Below are positions 51,102 to 61,797 of a stretch of 64,000 nucleotides of DNA, piece after piece; positions within the stretch are counted from its first letter, which is position 1, and every line of letters starts with the position of its first letter. The position numbers and the translations under genes are program-made. The stretch is from Euglena gracilis (lineage: Eukaryota; Euglenida; Euglenophyceae; Euglenales): contig CP154956.1 in assembly GCA_039621445.1 (NCBI GenBank), positions 43,652,615 to 43,716,614 of the forward strand, given 5' to 3'. Below the pieces are notes generated by a model, which saw nothing but the letters and a program-made list of their open reading frames with translations, was not told where the DNA came from and made no database searches.

Positions 51102-53016
51102 TGCGGAGAAGGTGTCAACCCAAACTCAAAATTGACAATTTTCGGGTTTTCACACAGGATAGCTGACTGCCCATTTAAACCAAAGTCCGAATTTTCTTTA
51201 AAAAACTCATGAGGGTCCAGGGCAAAAAATTTGTTTCCCATGCTTCGACAACACAAGGATCAAAAAATTCGGAATGGTTCAAGAAATAATGGCAAGGATC
51301 GCAGAAAAATGGCTCTTTTGCGTGATTTGAACACAACCAAATATATATATTGAAAAAATGTGTTTGGTTATTGCCTCATTGACATTTGTGCATTGGTGGC
51401 AGAGATGAGGGATTTTGGGAGAGATGAAGGGATTTATCAAAACACACAGAGCCAACCTTGGCTGAAGCGCATATATGCCCGGCAAGCAACACCCCCTCCT
51501 TCTGAGAGCAAGTGACCATTTCAACTGAGAGTTTTGCTTGGGATGCAAGGAAGCAAGTTGCCGCCGTCCTGCGGACAGAAGAGCTGCAGTTGCACACCAG
51601 GTTGCCTCTTGTTGCATCGTGCCATTGAAGCAGGGTTTTTCTTTGCCTTGGACCCCCCGGGGGGGGTAGGGGGGGGTCCAGCCGGATCCCGGGGGGGGGG
51701 GGGTACCTTTTTTGGCTTGTGAGTGCCTGGCGCCGAAGATGCTGGATTTTTTTTTTGACTGGCGCCGAAAGACGCCGACTTTTTCTTGCATTTTCTTTGT
51801 CGTGCCTCTCGAAACCCCACCCCCCCAAAAGTAGGTCCCCCCCCAGGAGTGGGTGGGTGGGGGACTCCCCCCCGAATTAAAAAAACCCTGCATTGAAGGT
51901 AATGCCAAGCCAAGGCTGGACACAGGGGGTCGGGAGAACAGCAAATTTTTCCGGCAAGCTCCAATTTTTGACGGCATTTTTTGCACACAGTTCAGGTGGT
52001 TGATTTTCAAACGGTGATGTCAATTTCTTTGACAGGGGATTGTTCTTTTGCTCCATATTCCAGTCTACTCCTTTTGAGCCTGATGGGTTGTGTCTCAGGA
52101 ATTTTTTTTTAAAAAGGCCAAGAAAATGCGGAGGAAATGGTGAACACAATTCCTCAGCCCCAACCTGGGTGGACTTGACGAGGTTACCCTCGCAGGACAA
52201 GAAGGGGGCTGGGTGACCATAAATTGAAATAAGGGTCGGCTTTACTGGTGTACATGAAGACCGGCGACAGTTACCGAATTTAGAGTCGGCTGAAGGGGTG
52301 TTCAAAGGGGGTACTCCGTTCCAGTATTCTCCGCCGTAATTTGACAACATTGTTTCCCCATGGCAGGATCAGAGAGCTCACTCACGCTCTTCCACAAGCA
52401 GTTACCTCTGCTCCTGCCGCCACCTTGATCGTGCGCATAGTTGTCACCTTTCTGGGGGCTGACAAACTGCTGGATGGCACACTCAGGTTTCGACGTTGGT
52501 ATGGCCATAGTCGATTCTGGTGGTAGGTTTGTATCCTCCTGTCCGATCTAGGAGAGAGTTTTAAAAGGTGTAGGTGGGTGAGTGGGCTGGGCTTGCTGAA
52601 TCTCAGAGGGTCGAGAGCTGAACCCCCTCCCCCAGTTTGTTCAACCCCTCCAAGTTTAAACAAATCCCAAATTTAAGCAACCTTTCGCCCAAACCGACTG
52701 ACACCCAAATTTAAGCCCCCCCCCCCCCCCCCCAGGATCAGTGAAAATTCCACATTCAAACAATCCTGGATATTGAGGTAAAGCAGAAGGGACAATGAAG
52801 GGGAATATGAGAGCGAAGTAAGCTTAAACGAACAATAGCTTAATTATAAAGAATATAATCACACCGATTGAGTCTGTACAGTTTATGGGACATTGCTGTG
52901 TTGTTTCATGCATTTTTAGTATTTTGAAAAAAGCACCTCCTCTTTCTTTGAAGAGAGACATTCTTTGTTCACCATTTGTCAAAATCAAACTCTTTTTTTT
53001 GTAGAGGTTTCCAGGA
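51102..53016. other. Long stretch without a supported gene
   Basis: It includes a C/G-run block with two GGCGCC hairpins (51640-51880) and a C-run (52709-52731). A plus-strand 61-codon frame at 52341-52526 (ending RFRRWYGHSRFWW) is protein-like but unsupported. Confidence 0.4.
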
Positions 53017-53560
53017 CAGGCTTCTGCTTCATGGTTTGCAGTACCCCCCCTCCCCCCCGGCAGGGGCTTGACTGCAGCTGCCTACCCCCCTTGTCAAAGA
53101 CACAGCATGTTTTTGACACCTCCCCGTGTTAACGTCCCTTTTCTGGAACACAATGTGGTTTTTTTTTGCTTTGCTGTACAATGCTTTTTGAAAGGCTTCT
53201 GATTGACACTCCCTCTTCTGTGTCAACGGTATTTTCCAGGAGCACTGGCGGTTCTTGGACCGGGGGGGGGGGTAGTGAAATTTGGCCAGTGGGTCTGCTG
53301 AGAAGGGCTGGCTGGTGGAAAAGATTTTCCCAGTGACGGCGCAAAGCGCGGGATTTAACCTTCTTGAACCCCAAAACCTGCCCAAATTACCTGTTTCTTT
53401 GCCATTTTTGGGAACAAAGTTCTGGAACAGAGTTAGCCAACAAAAACTCGTTCAATAAACCCATTTTTAATACTTCGGTGTGTGTAGCACCGGAGGGTTC
53501 TTTTTTTTTCCATTTAAGAGGAGTCCCACCCCCCCTCCTTGGCAGGTTTCCAAAATGGCA
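53017..53560. mobile_element. hAT-like element copy, decayed
   Basis: Begins CAGGCTTCTGCTTCATGG then TTGCAGTACCCCCC, matching the left end of 21641-22052, and has the same inner landmarks (GACTGCAGCT, AATTTGGCCAGTGGGT, a hairpin near GGCGCAAAGCGC). Unrelated sequence lies at about 53096-53255. The right end is not identifiable. Confidence 0.5.
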
Positions 53561-54435
53561 AAAGTTTTCTTCCGGCGCTGTGCGCTGGAAAATGAACAAA
53601 ACATGCCCTTTTCCCCTCTTTTGAGCACTGCCCATTTTTTGATGTTTTGGTGTTTACTACATAAATGATGTTCAAAGAATTTCAAAAATGAGCATTTTTA
53701 GCTTTATTTTCAAAGAAAAATCAGGTATTTTTGATTTTTGATTTTGATTTGAATTTTGGCCTGGCATCTGGCCCTTTTCCTGTCCACAAAACCGAAATTT
53801 TCCCGGCTCCCTTCAGTTTCAAGGTTGGAGGGGGGTGGCAGGGTTCGATATAAGGAGGGTGTACGGGGTTTACGTGGGGGGGGGTGCCCTCCCCCCTCCT
53901 GGACCGGAGAGGGGGGTCCAGGACCCCCCACCTGCCAACAGGGGTCCAGACCGACCCTGGGGGTCACCCGGGACCCCCCAGGGTCGGTCTGGACCCCCCA
54001 AAAAGTCAAAATTTTCCTTCCGGCGCTTTGTGCCGAAGATTTTTCACAATTTTGACATTTTTTTTTGCCCAAAAAGTGCCCAAAATGGCACTTTTGACCG
54101 TTTTGGGGGGTCAAAATTTTTCGCCTCAGCATTTCGCGCTGGGCTGAAAATCGGTCACCCCGACCGCGCCATTGTTTAGGTGGGGAGGGGTGTCCCCCCC
54201 CCCCCCCCAGACCAGTCTGGACCCCCACCTGCCCTTTTTTCGAAGCCCGGGGGTCCCACCCCCGCCCTCTGTGTTGGAAGGGGGTGTCTGACCCCCCTCA
54301 AAGCTTCCCATCTATCCCTGGCCCCGGTCCTTACTCCCCCATTTCCTGCATGACAATTTGCCAGTGCCAGGTGGTGTTCTGGAGGTCACAGGTCCACCAC
54401 TTTGCTTGCTCTTTGAAGCTCTGCGGCATGTTATG
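53561..54435. other. Non-coding, G/C-run repeats
   Basis: No gene recognised outside the inverted repeat. Confidence 0.4.
53941..53998. repeat. Long GC-rich inverted repeat
   Basis: GGGTCCAGACCGACCCTGGG and its reverse complement separated by about 15 nt, inside a G/C-run block (53870-54310) without coding sequence. Confidence 0.85.
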
Positions 54436-54762
54436 TTATGTTATGGGTTTTTGAAGTTGTTTGCGAAATGGAATTTCATATGCAACAAATAAACAAGGTT
54501 GAAATGGGCTGTTAGAAAACTCTGCCACTGGTTGTTGATGAGGGGGTGCAGAACACAAGAGGACCGCCACAAGTTTCCGGTTGAGCTCAGTGGCAAGTTG
54601 TCCACACCACCGCTCATGTTTAAAACCCCGTGGCACCCACAACTGCTCAACGAGCCACCCAAAGAGTCCAGCAATGTTCGCCGGGATGGGGCCCAGAATC
54701 TCATGAATACAAAAGAGGGGATACCAAAATTTCATCACATTCATTTTCCAGTTCCAAACATG
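54436..54762 (-). CDS. Possible terminal exon, unknown protein
   Basis: A minus-strand open frame reads VMKFWYPLFCIHEILGPIPA, NIAGLFGWLVEQLWVPRGFK ... to a stop at 54436. Composition is protein-like (hydrophobic, Trp-rich), but I recognise no domain and see no clear splice partner. Confidence 0.25.
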   Translation of the reverse strand, partial: HVWNWKMNVMKFWYPLFCIHEILGPIPANIAGLFGWLVEQLWVPRGFKHERWCGQLATELNRKLVAVLLCSAPPHQQPVAEFSNSPFQPCLFVAYEIPFRKQLQKPIT

Positions 54763-54899
54763 CAGACTTGGGAGGCTCTTGGTTGGCTTTAAAATGGTTG
54801 GTGTGCGCATTTGAGAACACCGACCACAAGCACATTTCTGCACACCGATATTGATTTTATTACTATGTGCAAATGAACCATTGAAATAAGTTGCACACA

Positions 54900-55364
54900 C
54901 CTGCCAAATATTTGTTTTTATATAACACCCTTAACACCGGGACCTTTTGAGACAAGAGAACAATGAAAACAACAAGAGGAGAGCAGCGTGTGGAGGTGTT
55001 GTCCCCAAAGTGGAGGTTTTGGGGATATGAGTCGGTCAACAAAGCATGCCAACGTATTGCATTATATTGCCCCCCTGAACACCAAGATTTTCAAGTCAGC
55101 TGACACATCCATTTGCATCCATTTGCCTCGGTTCCGAATTTTTTTTGCATTTGGATCAGGTGTTTTGCACATTTGCCCTTTGAAACTTCAATCGGCGTGG
55201 ATCTTTTTCTATTGTCCAGCGTTAGGTTTTTTTTTTATTGAGCAAAAATAAAATGACGGAGTGCAAACTTTTTCGGAACAAGTGCAAATATTTTTTGGGG
55301 TGCAAATTGCAAAAAATTTTGAGACTTTTGAACAAATTTTTTTGTTGTTCCGAAATGATTGCAG
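54900..55364. other. Spacer, probably upstream/intron of the RING gene
   Basis: A/T-rich. No exon identified. Confidence 0.35.
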
Positions 55365-55732
55365 CGTTGAGGCGCCAGGTTTCCAAATTCGCCGGCGAAA
55401 CCTGTGCGGGACCCAGGTTCAAACGAGCAGCGCTGCCTGCCCCGTGGACTGCGACTTCGACTGCCACCTCTGCACCGAGCGAATCGCCCAAGGTGGGTGC
55501 CATGCCGCGCAGCCTGGCGCCTTGACCCGTTCCTTCCCTTGCCTTGCCAGGGTGCCCTATTGCCGTCCTGCGGCCCTGCAACCACATCATTCACGAGCGC
55601 TGTTGGATGCTGTGGGCGTTGCAGGCCCTGGCGTGCCCGGTGTGCGGGCAAGCTGATGCTGTGGACCAGACATGGTTGCAAGACCTCTTGAAGGGGGTTC
55701 AGGGGCATCCCTACCGATCGCTGACTGATTAG
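55365..55732 (+). CDS. RING-H2 finger protein, last two exons
   Basis: Exon 55365-55492 ends ...FDCHLCTERIAQ. A 58-bp GT-AG intron (55493-55550, AAG|GTGGGT to TTGCCAG|GG, phase 1) follows. Exon 55551-55732 continues GCPIAVLRPCNHIIHERCW, WALQALACPVCGQADAVDQT to TAG. Spliced, the motif is C-x2-C-x15-C-x-H-x2-H-x2-C-x10-C-x2-C, a full RING-H2 zinc-binding pattern, usual for E3 ubiquitin ligases. The RING sits near the C-terminus. Upstream exons are not identified; GATTGCAG at 55357-55364 is the likely acceptor of the first exon given. Confidence 0.75.
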
Positions 55733-56371
55733 CAATGGTTTCCAATCAATCAAACAATCAAGGGGGTTTTTATGATGAGTCTTTCAAGCCAAATCTGTTG
55801 TTACTGGTGCTTCGTGTCACAATTAATTTGCTTTCTATTGGCAATTTCAAATGGGCAATGAAAAAAATGCAAAAAAGGTAAGCCTGAAAATTTTTGCAAC
55901 ACAAAAAAAATGCAAAGCTGAGAATTGTTCTGGATTTTGCACAAAAAAATGCAAGTTGTGCAACTTGCATTCCATCCATTCATCCTGTCCCCAGCAACTG
56001 ACCAAACTGGAGATGTTACCATGGTCAAGTTCCACGTTTTTCTGTATTATTGTTGTGTGGTGGTGCACTTTTTCAAAACTCACACCAGATTAGGAGGCAC
56101 AGAACAAGACCCGATGAGACATATGCTTTCCAAGCAATATCCAAGATGTATGGAGTGCATTGCAACTGTTGGAGTGATGTCGTTTGAAAGCTGATATTTT
56201 GATTGCTGACAAGTTATGTTCTGTCTGGAATCCACAGGGAATTTTGCATTATTTTGCAGCCAAAAGATCTATCCATTTCTATCTATCTATTTTTGGGACA
56301 ATTATTGCTCATTGTGAAAATCCTTATGCTTGGACCCTCCCTCCCTCAGAGGTTTTTTTCCGGACCTGGGG
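55733..56371. other. Spacer; shares a ~100-bp repeat with 60530
   Basis: 56290-56371 resembles 60535-60615 (ACAATTATTGCTCA, TGTGA, AATCC, TATG, TTGGACCCT, AGAGGTT). A short frame at 56078-56196 (MRHMLSKQYPRCMECIATVG) is protein-like but unsupported. Confidence 0.4.
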
Positions 56372-56715
56372 GGTTCGGACCAGTCTATTGCTTAAGGGCT
56401 TGCAGTACCCCCCTGGGGGGTCTGGACTGCAGCTAGTCCAAATTTGGCTGGCGGAAATCCTAGTGGACCCCCCCGGGGGGTTTGTGAGCAGGGCCAGCCG
56501 GTGGAAATTTTTTTCTAGTGACCCCCAAAACTAGCCATTTTTGCCACTTTGGTATTTTTTTTTTGAAACAAAATCAGCCAAAAAGGCATTAAAAACCTCG
56601 TTTCCACTTCGGCGCACAGCGGCAGAGGAAAATTTTTTTCTGGTCAGGGGACCGCCAGACCCCCCGAGTCTAGCTATTTTTTGGCTTTTTTATTTTGTTT
56701 TATTTTTTTGGCTAT

Positions 56716-56754
<39 letters not shown>

Positions 56755-57175
56755 TTTCAGCTATTATAGCATTTTTTCCAGTGTCTAGCAAAATGGCAGT
56801 GGACCCCCCCCACCGGGTATTTAAGCAATAGCCTGGTCCGGATCATGCCGTTGCTTGGGGTGTGTCCGACTCCACCCCCTGGGTGACTGACTGTTTTTGT
56901 TTTTAAGTTGTTTTTGGCTCCAGAACCCCCCTGGGGTCGGCCAGGATTGGCCGAAAGTGACCACCCGGCGCCGAAGGCGCTGGAAATTGTTTTTATTTTT
57001 ATTTTTGACCAAGCACTTTGATTTCTGGGCATTTTTGGCCAAGTGGCCAAAGTGACCCCCTGGGGGGGGGTCGGAAGTGGGGGACTGGTTTTTGAATATT
57101 GACTGACTGGTTGTTTGGATAGTGACCCCTTCCCGGGGTGTCGGTAAGCAATAGTATGATCCGGACCCACCAACC
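56372..57175. mobile_element. Paired short TIR elements with common ends
   Basis: Four similar ends in alternating orientation: GGTTCGGACCAGTCTATTGC at 56372, its partner GCAATAGCCTGGTCCGG at about 56825, then GGTCCGGATCATGCCGTTGC, and finally GCAATAGTATGATCCGGACC at about 57150. The first unit (56383-56832) is homologous inside to the hAT-like element at 21641 (TTGCAGTACCCCC, CTGCAGCTAGTCCAAATTTG) and carries a (TTTA)n tract at 56711-56757. The second has CCGGCGCC GAA GGCGC. No ORF. Confidence 0.65.
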
Positions 57176-58087
57176 CTGGACCCACCGGGGGGGGGGACCC
57201 CACTCCAGTGGAGTACCCAGTCAGCCCCACCCCAACCCCTACAGGGGGGGGGGGGCTCGGCGGAGCAGGCGGAGCAACAAAAGAGCACTGGTGCAAGGGG
57301 TACCTGGCCGCTCAGAACACAGCAAACTGGGCCGGAAGCGAAGTTGGCGCCGGCCATAAACAGGCAAGAAGCCTGAGGTCAACTAAGGGGCGGGGCTTGG
57401 CCCGGACCCTCCCCTGCGTTACCAACCTTAATAAGAATTTCTGACAAGGGTTTTTGGTCGAAGTTTTGAAGCCATATTTTCCTTATATTTGCCAGGAAAA
57501 ATCATGGACTTTCCACAACAGCCATCATTTAGCATTCATCCTTCTGGGGACAAACACGCCAATCAAACACGGATAAACATGTCAATAACAAACATAAACT
57601 CAAAAAAAATAGAAAGCAGAAGTTTTTATTCATCATTTCCTGAGCTAGCTGGGGGGAAGCAAAAGAGGGGGGAAATGACGGACGCATTTGTCACAATCAG
57701 AGGCCTATCCATCTTTGTCGTTCAGAGGGGAACCGACATACCTGTTGAAATGAAATAAAATTTGGGCAGATTTTGGAAATATTTTCTTGCAACGTTGATG
57801 GATGGAGTGCACATAATTCTGGGGCTTTGTGGTTCAACAATAATTCAAAATGAAATTGCTGAGAAACCCCCAGAGATGCAGAAATGCAATCTCAGATGTT
57901 GCAAAAACAACAGTCACAACATCAACCAGGCCTGTCAACATTTACCACAATTTTCTCCCATCCCAAAGGACCAAAATCTCATCCTTGGTGTCAAAATTGC
58001 GATTTCGGTAAATTTCAAGATAATTTTTGCTCCGTCAACGGCTTTTACTGCATCAAGGCGTGGCATTTTCATGCCTGCCTGACGTAG
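57176..58087. other. Spacer with one exon-like segment
   Basis: 57258-57360 after CCTACAG reads ATKEHWCKGYLAAQNTANWA in one frame and looks coding, but no splice partner or family is evident. A second open frame at 57504-57758 is unsupported. Confidence 0.3.
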
Positions 58088-58636
58088 GAATGGCCCTGGG
58101 TCCGATTGCCAAACTGGCCTCGCCGGCCTCCAAGCGGCCTGCACCCCCTTCTATTGGCACTTCCTGCCCTCCGTCCGGACGGCCCAGTGGCGCACACTGA
58201 TGCGGGTGTACTGGCTCACGGCCGTCTGCCAGAGGTCGGCGTGCTCTGCACTGGGTGTGTCTGAGTGTCCGCCGTTCCCTGCCTCAGTTGCCCGGCTTAT
58301 CATATGCATGTGTTCACCAAGTGAAATTTGTGTTCAACCTGCCCACCAAGGAATTTTTTTCCGTCATTCTCATTTTGGGGTTTTAGTTCTGAATTATTCC
58401 TCCAGGGATGGACAGCATAGTTGGGTGAGTCCCCAGAGGGTGGGGGAGGTTGTCTGCGCTTGCACCTATTTGTGCCAATAGATCACTCTGCTCAATATGT
58501 ATTTGAGGGGCGTCTGTTCCATTTATTGGGTGCTCCAATACCAAAACCACAATTTTTGTGTTCACCGAGATGAGTGTGAGTGTGTGTGTGTGTGTGTGTG
58601 TGCTCACCAAGTGTGTGTGTGTGTGTGTGTGTGTGG

Positions 58637-58703
<67 letters not shown>

Positions 58704-59821
58704 CGCTTGTGAACACACAAAACGAACGTCTTTTCCCCCTCCTTCGTTTCAAAAACTACTCCATGTCGGGCAGCCCTCTCTGGTCGCTGACCATAGGTGA
58801 GTGGTTTTCCGACATGGTTGGGGAGGCAGGGGGGGGGGAATGCGTTTCGCATTTTTCGCATTTTTTCGCATTTTTTCAAATTTTCCAAAAATGCGCATTT
58901 TTGCGCATTTTTTTCGCATTTTTTTTGCGCATTTTTTCGTTTTTTTCAGCGCATTTTTTTTTGCTTTTTGGCACATTTTTTCGTGATTTTCCAAAATTTT
59001 CGCATTTTTTGACCATTTTTGAATTTTTTGCAAAAATTTGAAATTTTCGACTTTTTTTGAAACTTACATTTTCCTCAATATTCTACATAATTTCTTCAAA
59101 TTTGGTGCCATTTTTACAAGTTTTTTGGGTAATTTTTTTTTTTTTGCATTTTCGCTGATTTTGTGTGCGCATTTATTTTCTTTTTGCCCGCCTTTTTTTT
59201 TTTCCCTTTTTTTTTTTTTTCCTCTCGGATTTTGCACATTTCCCTCGGGAAAATTTTTTTTTTCCAAAAATGTGCATTTGGCAACATTTTTGCGCATTTT
59301 TTTTTTTTTTTTTTGGCGCACATGTTCTTTTTTCTTTTTCCTTTGTTTTTTTATTTTTTTATTTTTTTTTTTCGTGGGTTTTTTGTTTTTTTTTCGCAAA
59401 TGTTGTCATTTTTTTTTTTTTTTAGCGCATTTTTTTGCGCATTTTTGCGCATTTTTGCGCATTTTTTCCGAGGCCAGGCGATCGCATTCCCCCCCCCCCC
59501 CTGGGGGAGGTTGGAATGACCCAAGCGCATCTGGCTCACGGTCCCTCGGCAGGGCTGTCCTACGCCCTGTCGCTGGCCATCCTGGCCTGGCGGTGCTCCG
59601 CCCCGGCCCTCGGGTGGCTGCTCGGGGCCCTGTACGTCGGGGCTGCGGTGCTCAACGCCGGCTGCCTCGAGCTGCTGCTCTCCGGCGGGTGCCGGCGGGC
59701 AGAGCCGGCCCTGCACGCGACGATGCGCGACCTGCGGGAACAGGTCCAGCGGGCCGAGGGGTCCCAGGGCCCGCCTGCACTGCCAGACGAAGGGTCCGCC
59801 ATCATCACGAAGGAAGATTGA
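58088..59821 (+). CDS. Two C-terminal exons of a putative membrane protein
   Basis: Exon 58088-58254 (after GACGTAG) reads GLAGLQAACTPFYWHFLPSV, RTAQWRTLMRVYWLTAVCQ. Exon 59553-59821 (after CCTCGGCAG) reads GLSYALSLAILAWRCSAPAL, GWLLGALYVGAAVLNAGCLE and ends ...GSAIITKED, TGA. A donor at CTGG|GTGTGT and this acceptor agree in phase (1). The joined protein has at least one, probably two, membrane-spanning stretches and a charged C-terminal tail. The 1.3-kb intron would contain a (GT)n and a T-rich repeat. Both exons are much more GC-rich than their surroundings, as expected of coding sequence. Family unknown. Confidence 0.5.
58573..58705. repeat. (GT)n microsatellite
   Basis: GT repeats with short interruptions, ending (GC)n. 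ORFs on both strands are artefacts. Confidence 0.95.
58845..59475. repeat. GCGCATTTTTT / poly-T low-complexity tract
   Basis: Dozens of CGCATTTTT words and long T-runs. No coding content. Confidence 0.9.
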
Positions 59822-61545
59822 GCCGTGGGCTGTGCTCCCTGCATTTTGCATTGGGACGGCTGCGTTGCATGTGCGCCAGAAGTTTGTCCAGGGCTGAGGA
59901 GAAGCAGAAACGTGTTCATTGGGAAGAAAGAAAGGTTATCGTGCTGATCCCCAAAGTCCCCAAACTGCACCATGGGCCCTAATATCACCCAGAACAGTGT
60001 CCACGGGAGGGGTTGTCAAGTTTTCGCCACACCCTGCGTGTCAGTTCGGTTCCAATGCACCCTGGCACATCAAATTGAAGAGTCCGCCTTATGTGCGCTC
60101 CATCCATCAATTTTGCAAAGGAAATGTGTCCAGAATCTACCCAAATTTTTGGTCAAGGGGTTTGTTGGTTCCCCTCTGAACGACAGAGATGGGACGAATA
60201 CGTCTGTATTCCCCCCTTTTTTGCCCCCCCCCCCCAGCTAGCTCAGCTGGAGATGATGATTAGAAACTTTTCCCCCGTTTTTTTTTTTCTATTTTTGTTT
60301 TTTGTTGGGGTTTTTTTTTTTTTCGCCTACCCCTCACCGTTTTTTTTTTTTGTTTCCCCCACCCGGCCCCCGAAGCCCACGCCCTTCACATGGTTGTGTT
60401 GTCCCCAGAATGATGAATGACAAATGATGACCATTGTGGAAAGTGCATGATTTCTTTTGGCAAATATAAGGCAAATGTAACCACCCTTGCCCACCCAGGC
60501 TTTGAAAAATCCCGGATTGAAATGGGCATTATTTGAAACAATTATTGCTCAGTGTGAGAATCCCTATGTTTGGACCCTTAGAGGTTATTTTCAGGCCCCG
60601 GGGAGTCCGGACCCACCCACCCACCCCCTGGGGGGGGGGGCCGAGGGGGGTGCACCCCTTTGGGTATTCAATTTTGTGTCCAAAATTATTTCTCAATTTT
60701 CGGTGCTTCGCATCTAAAATAGAGAAATCCCCCGCCTCTGGCGGGGTACCACTCGGCCTGATCCCCAGCCCCCGGTTTGGGGGTTTGGGGGGGGGGGGCT
60801 CCGCCCGGACCCCCCCCCCCCCGAGTCACCAACCTTTTTAAAAAAAAAACTGAAATGGATTAAAAAAAAACCCGAAAAAATTCTGAAAAGCATTTCTTGC
60901 CAAAGTAGTGGGTCTGCTTGACCCCCTCCCCCTGGGGGGGTTGGGCTGTGTGTGTACTGCCGAAGGCAGGTTTCCCCCTATTTTTGGTCTCTTTTCGGTG
61001 CGAAGCAAAAATTTGACCCCAAATTCAACCCCCAAGAAGTGGGTCCCCTTCCCCCCTTCCCCTCTACCTCCGGCCCCAGACTTCTGGGGGGGGGGCAATC
61101 CTGGGCGGATGGGGAAACCTCCCTCTGTCTTAAACCCCCCCAAAAATTTTAATGCATGAAAAATCGGTAAAAGAAAAGGGTCTCATGGCTATCTTTTGCA
61201 TTTCCCCAAACAATCCCAAGGGGGGGTCTCATTTTTTGGTGGTCTGGTTTTTGATTGTTTTGTTGAAAATGGGCAAGGCCTTATTGGGGGGCCTTGCTTT
61301 TTGTTGGGGGGAAGGGCTTTGAAGCTCGCAAACACCTTTTTCTTCCCATGCAGTAAATCGTGATAAATAGTGAAAAAACCCCTCTTTCCTCTCGGTGCCT
61401 GCCCTCTGTGACTCAGGCCAAGTTATGCTTTTGTTTAAAGAAATGCAAAAAACGGCATTTTATTTGCAAAGGGTTGATGTACCTTCAGTTTTGTGAAAGG
61501 ACAATCTTTTGGTCAAATGTTTCATCATCATTTTTATGTACACAG
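59822..61545. other. Non-coding stretch with G/C- and T-runs
   Basis: It contains C-run/G-run blocks (60600-60830 and 60920-61110) similar in style to the TIR elements and the 60535 copy of the 56290 repeat. No gene. Confidence 0.45.
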
Positions 61546-61711
61546 GATTCATTCCCCTCTTGCCTCTGTCTGCCATGTATTTACAATGAGTCTCTCAAGT
61601 CGAAAGGTACCATACACCCACAAAGTACCAGCAGCGGATATCAAAGATGACCCGGTGTGCAATCTCCCCATTGCGGACCGTATTTTTAACTTGGCTTTTG
61701 AAAAGGGATGA
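61546..61711 (+). CDS. Possible terminal exon, unknown protein
   Basis: After TATGTACACAG the frame reads MSLSSRKVPYTHKVPAADIK, DDPVCNLPIADRIFNLAFEK to TGA 61709-61711. It looks protein-like and could end a gene upstream of the four-exon gene; it does not join that gene in phase. Confidence 0.35.
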
Positions 61712-61797
61712 ATGATGGCATTTTTGTCATTTCCGTCATTTTTATTATTATCATTTGCACAAATGTGTAGATGGCTTTCTTGGCTTGGCTGTTTCAG

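Noticed and set aside
53009-53241. TTCCAGGA at 53009 and 53234 as target duplication of the hAT-like copy at 53017
   Set aside because: The sequence before the second TTCCAGGA does not resemble the expected inverted end, and homology to the element continues beyond it.
59038-59519. Phe-rich ORF leading into the membrane-protein exon
   Set aside because: The Phe-rich part is the T-rich CGCATTTTT tract; only the part after 59553 looks coding.
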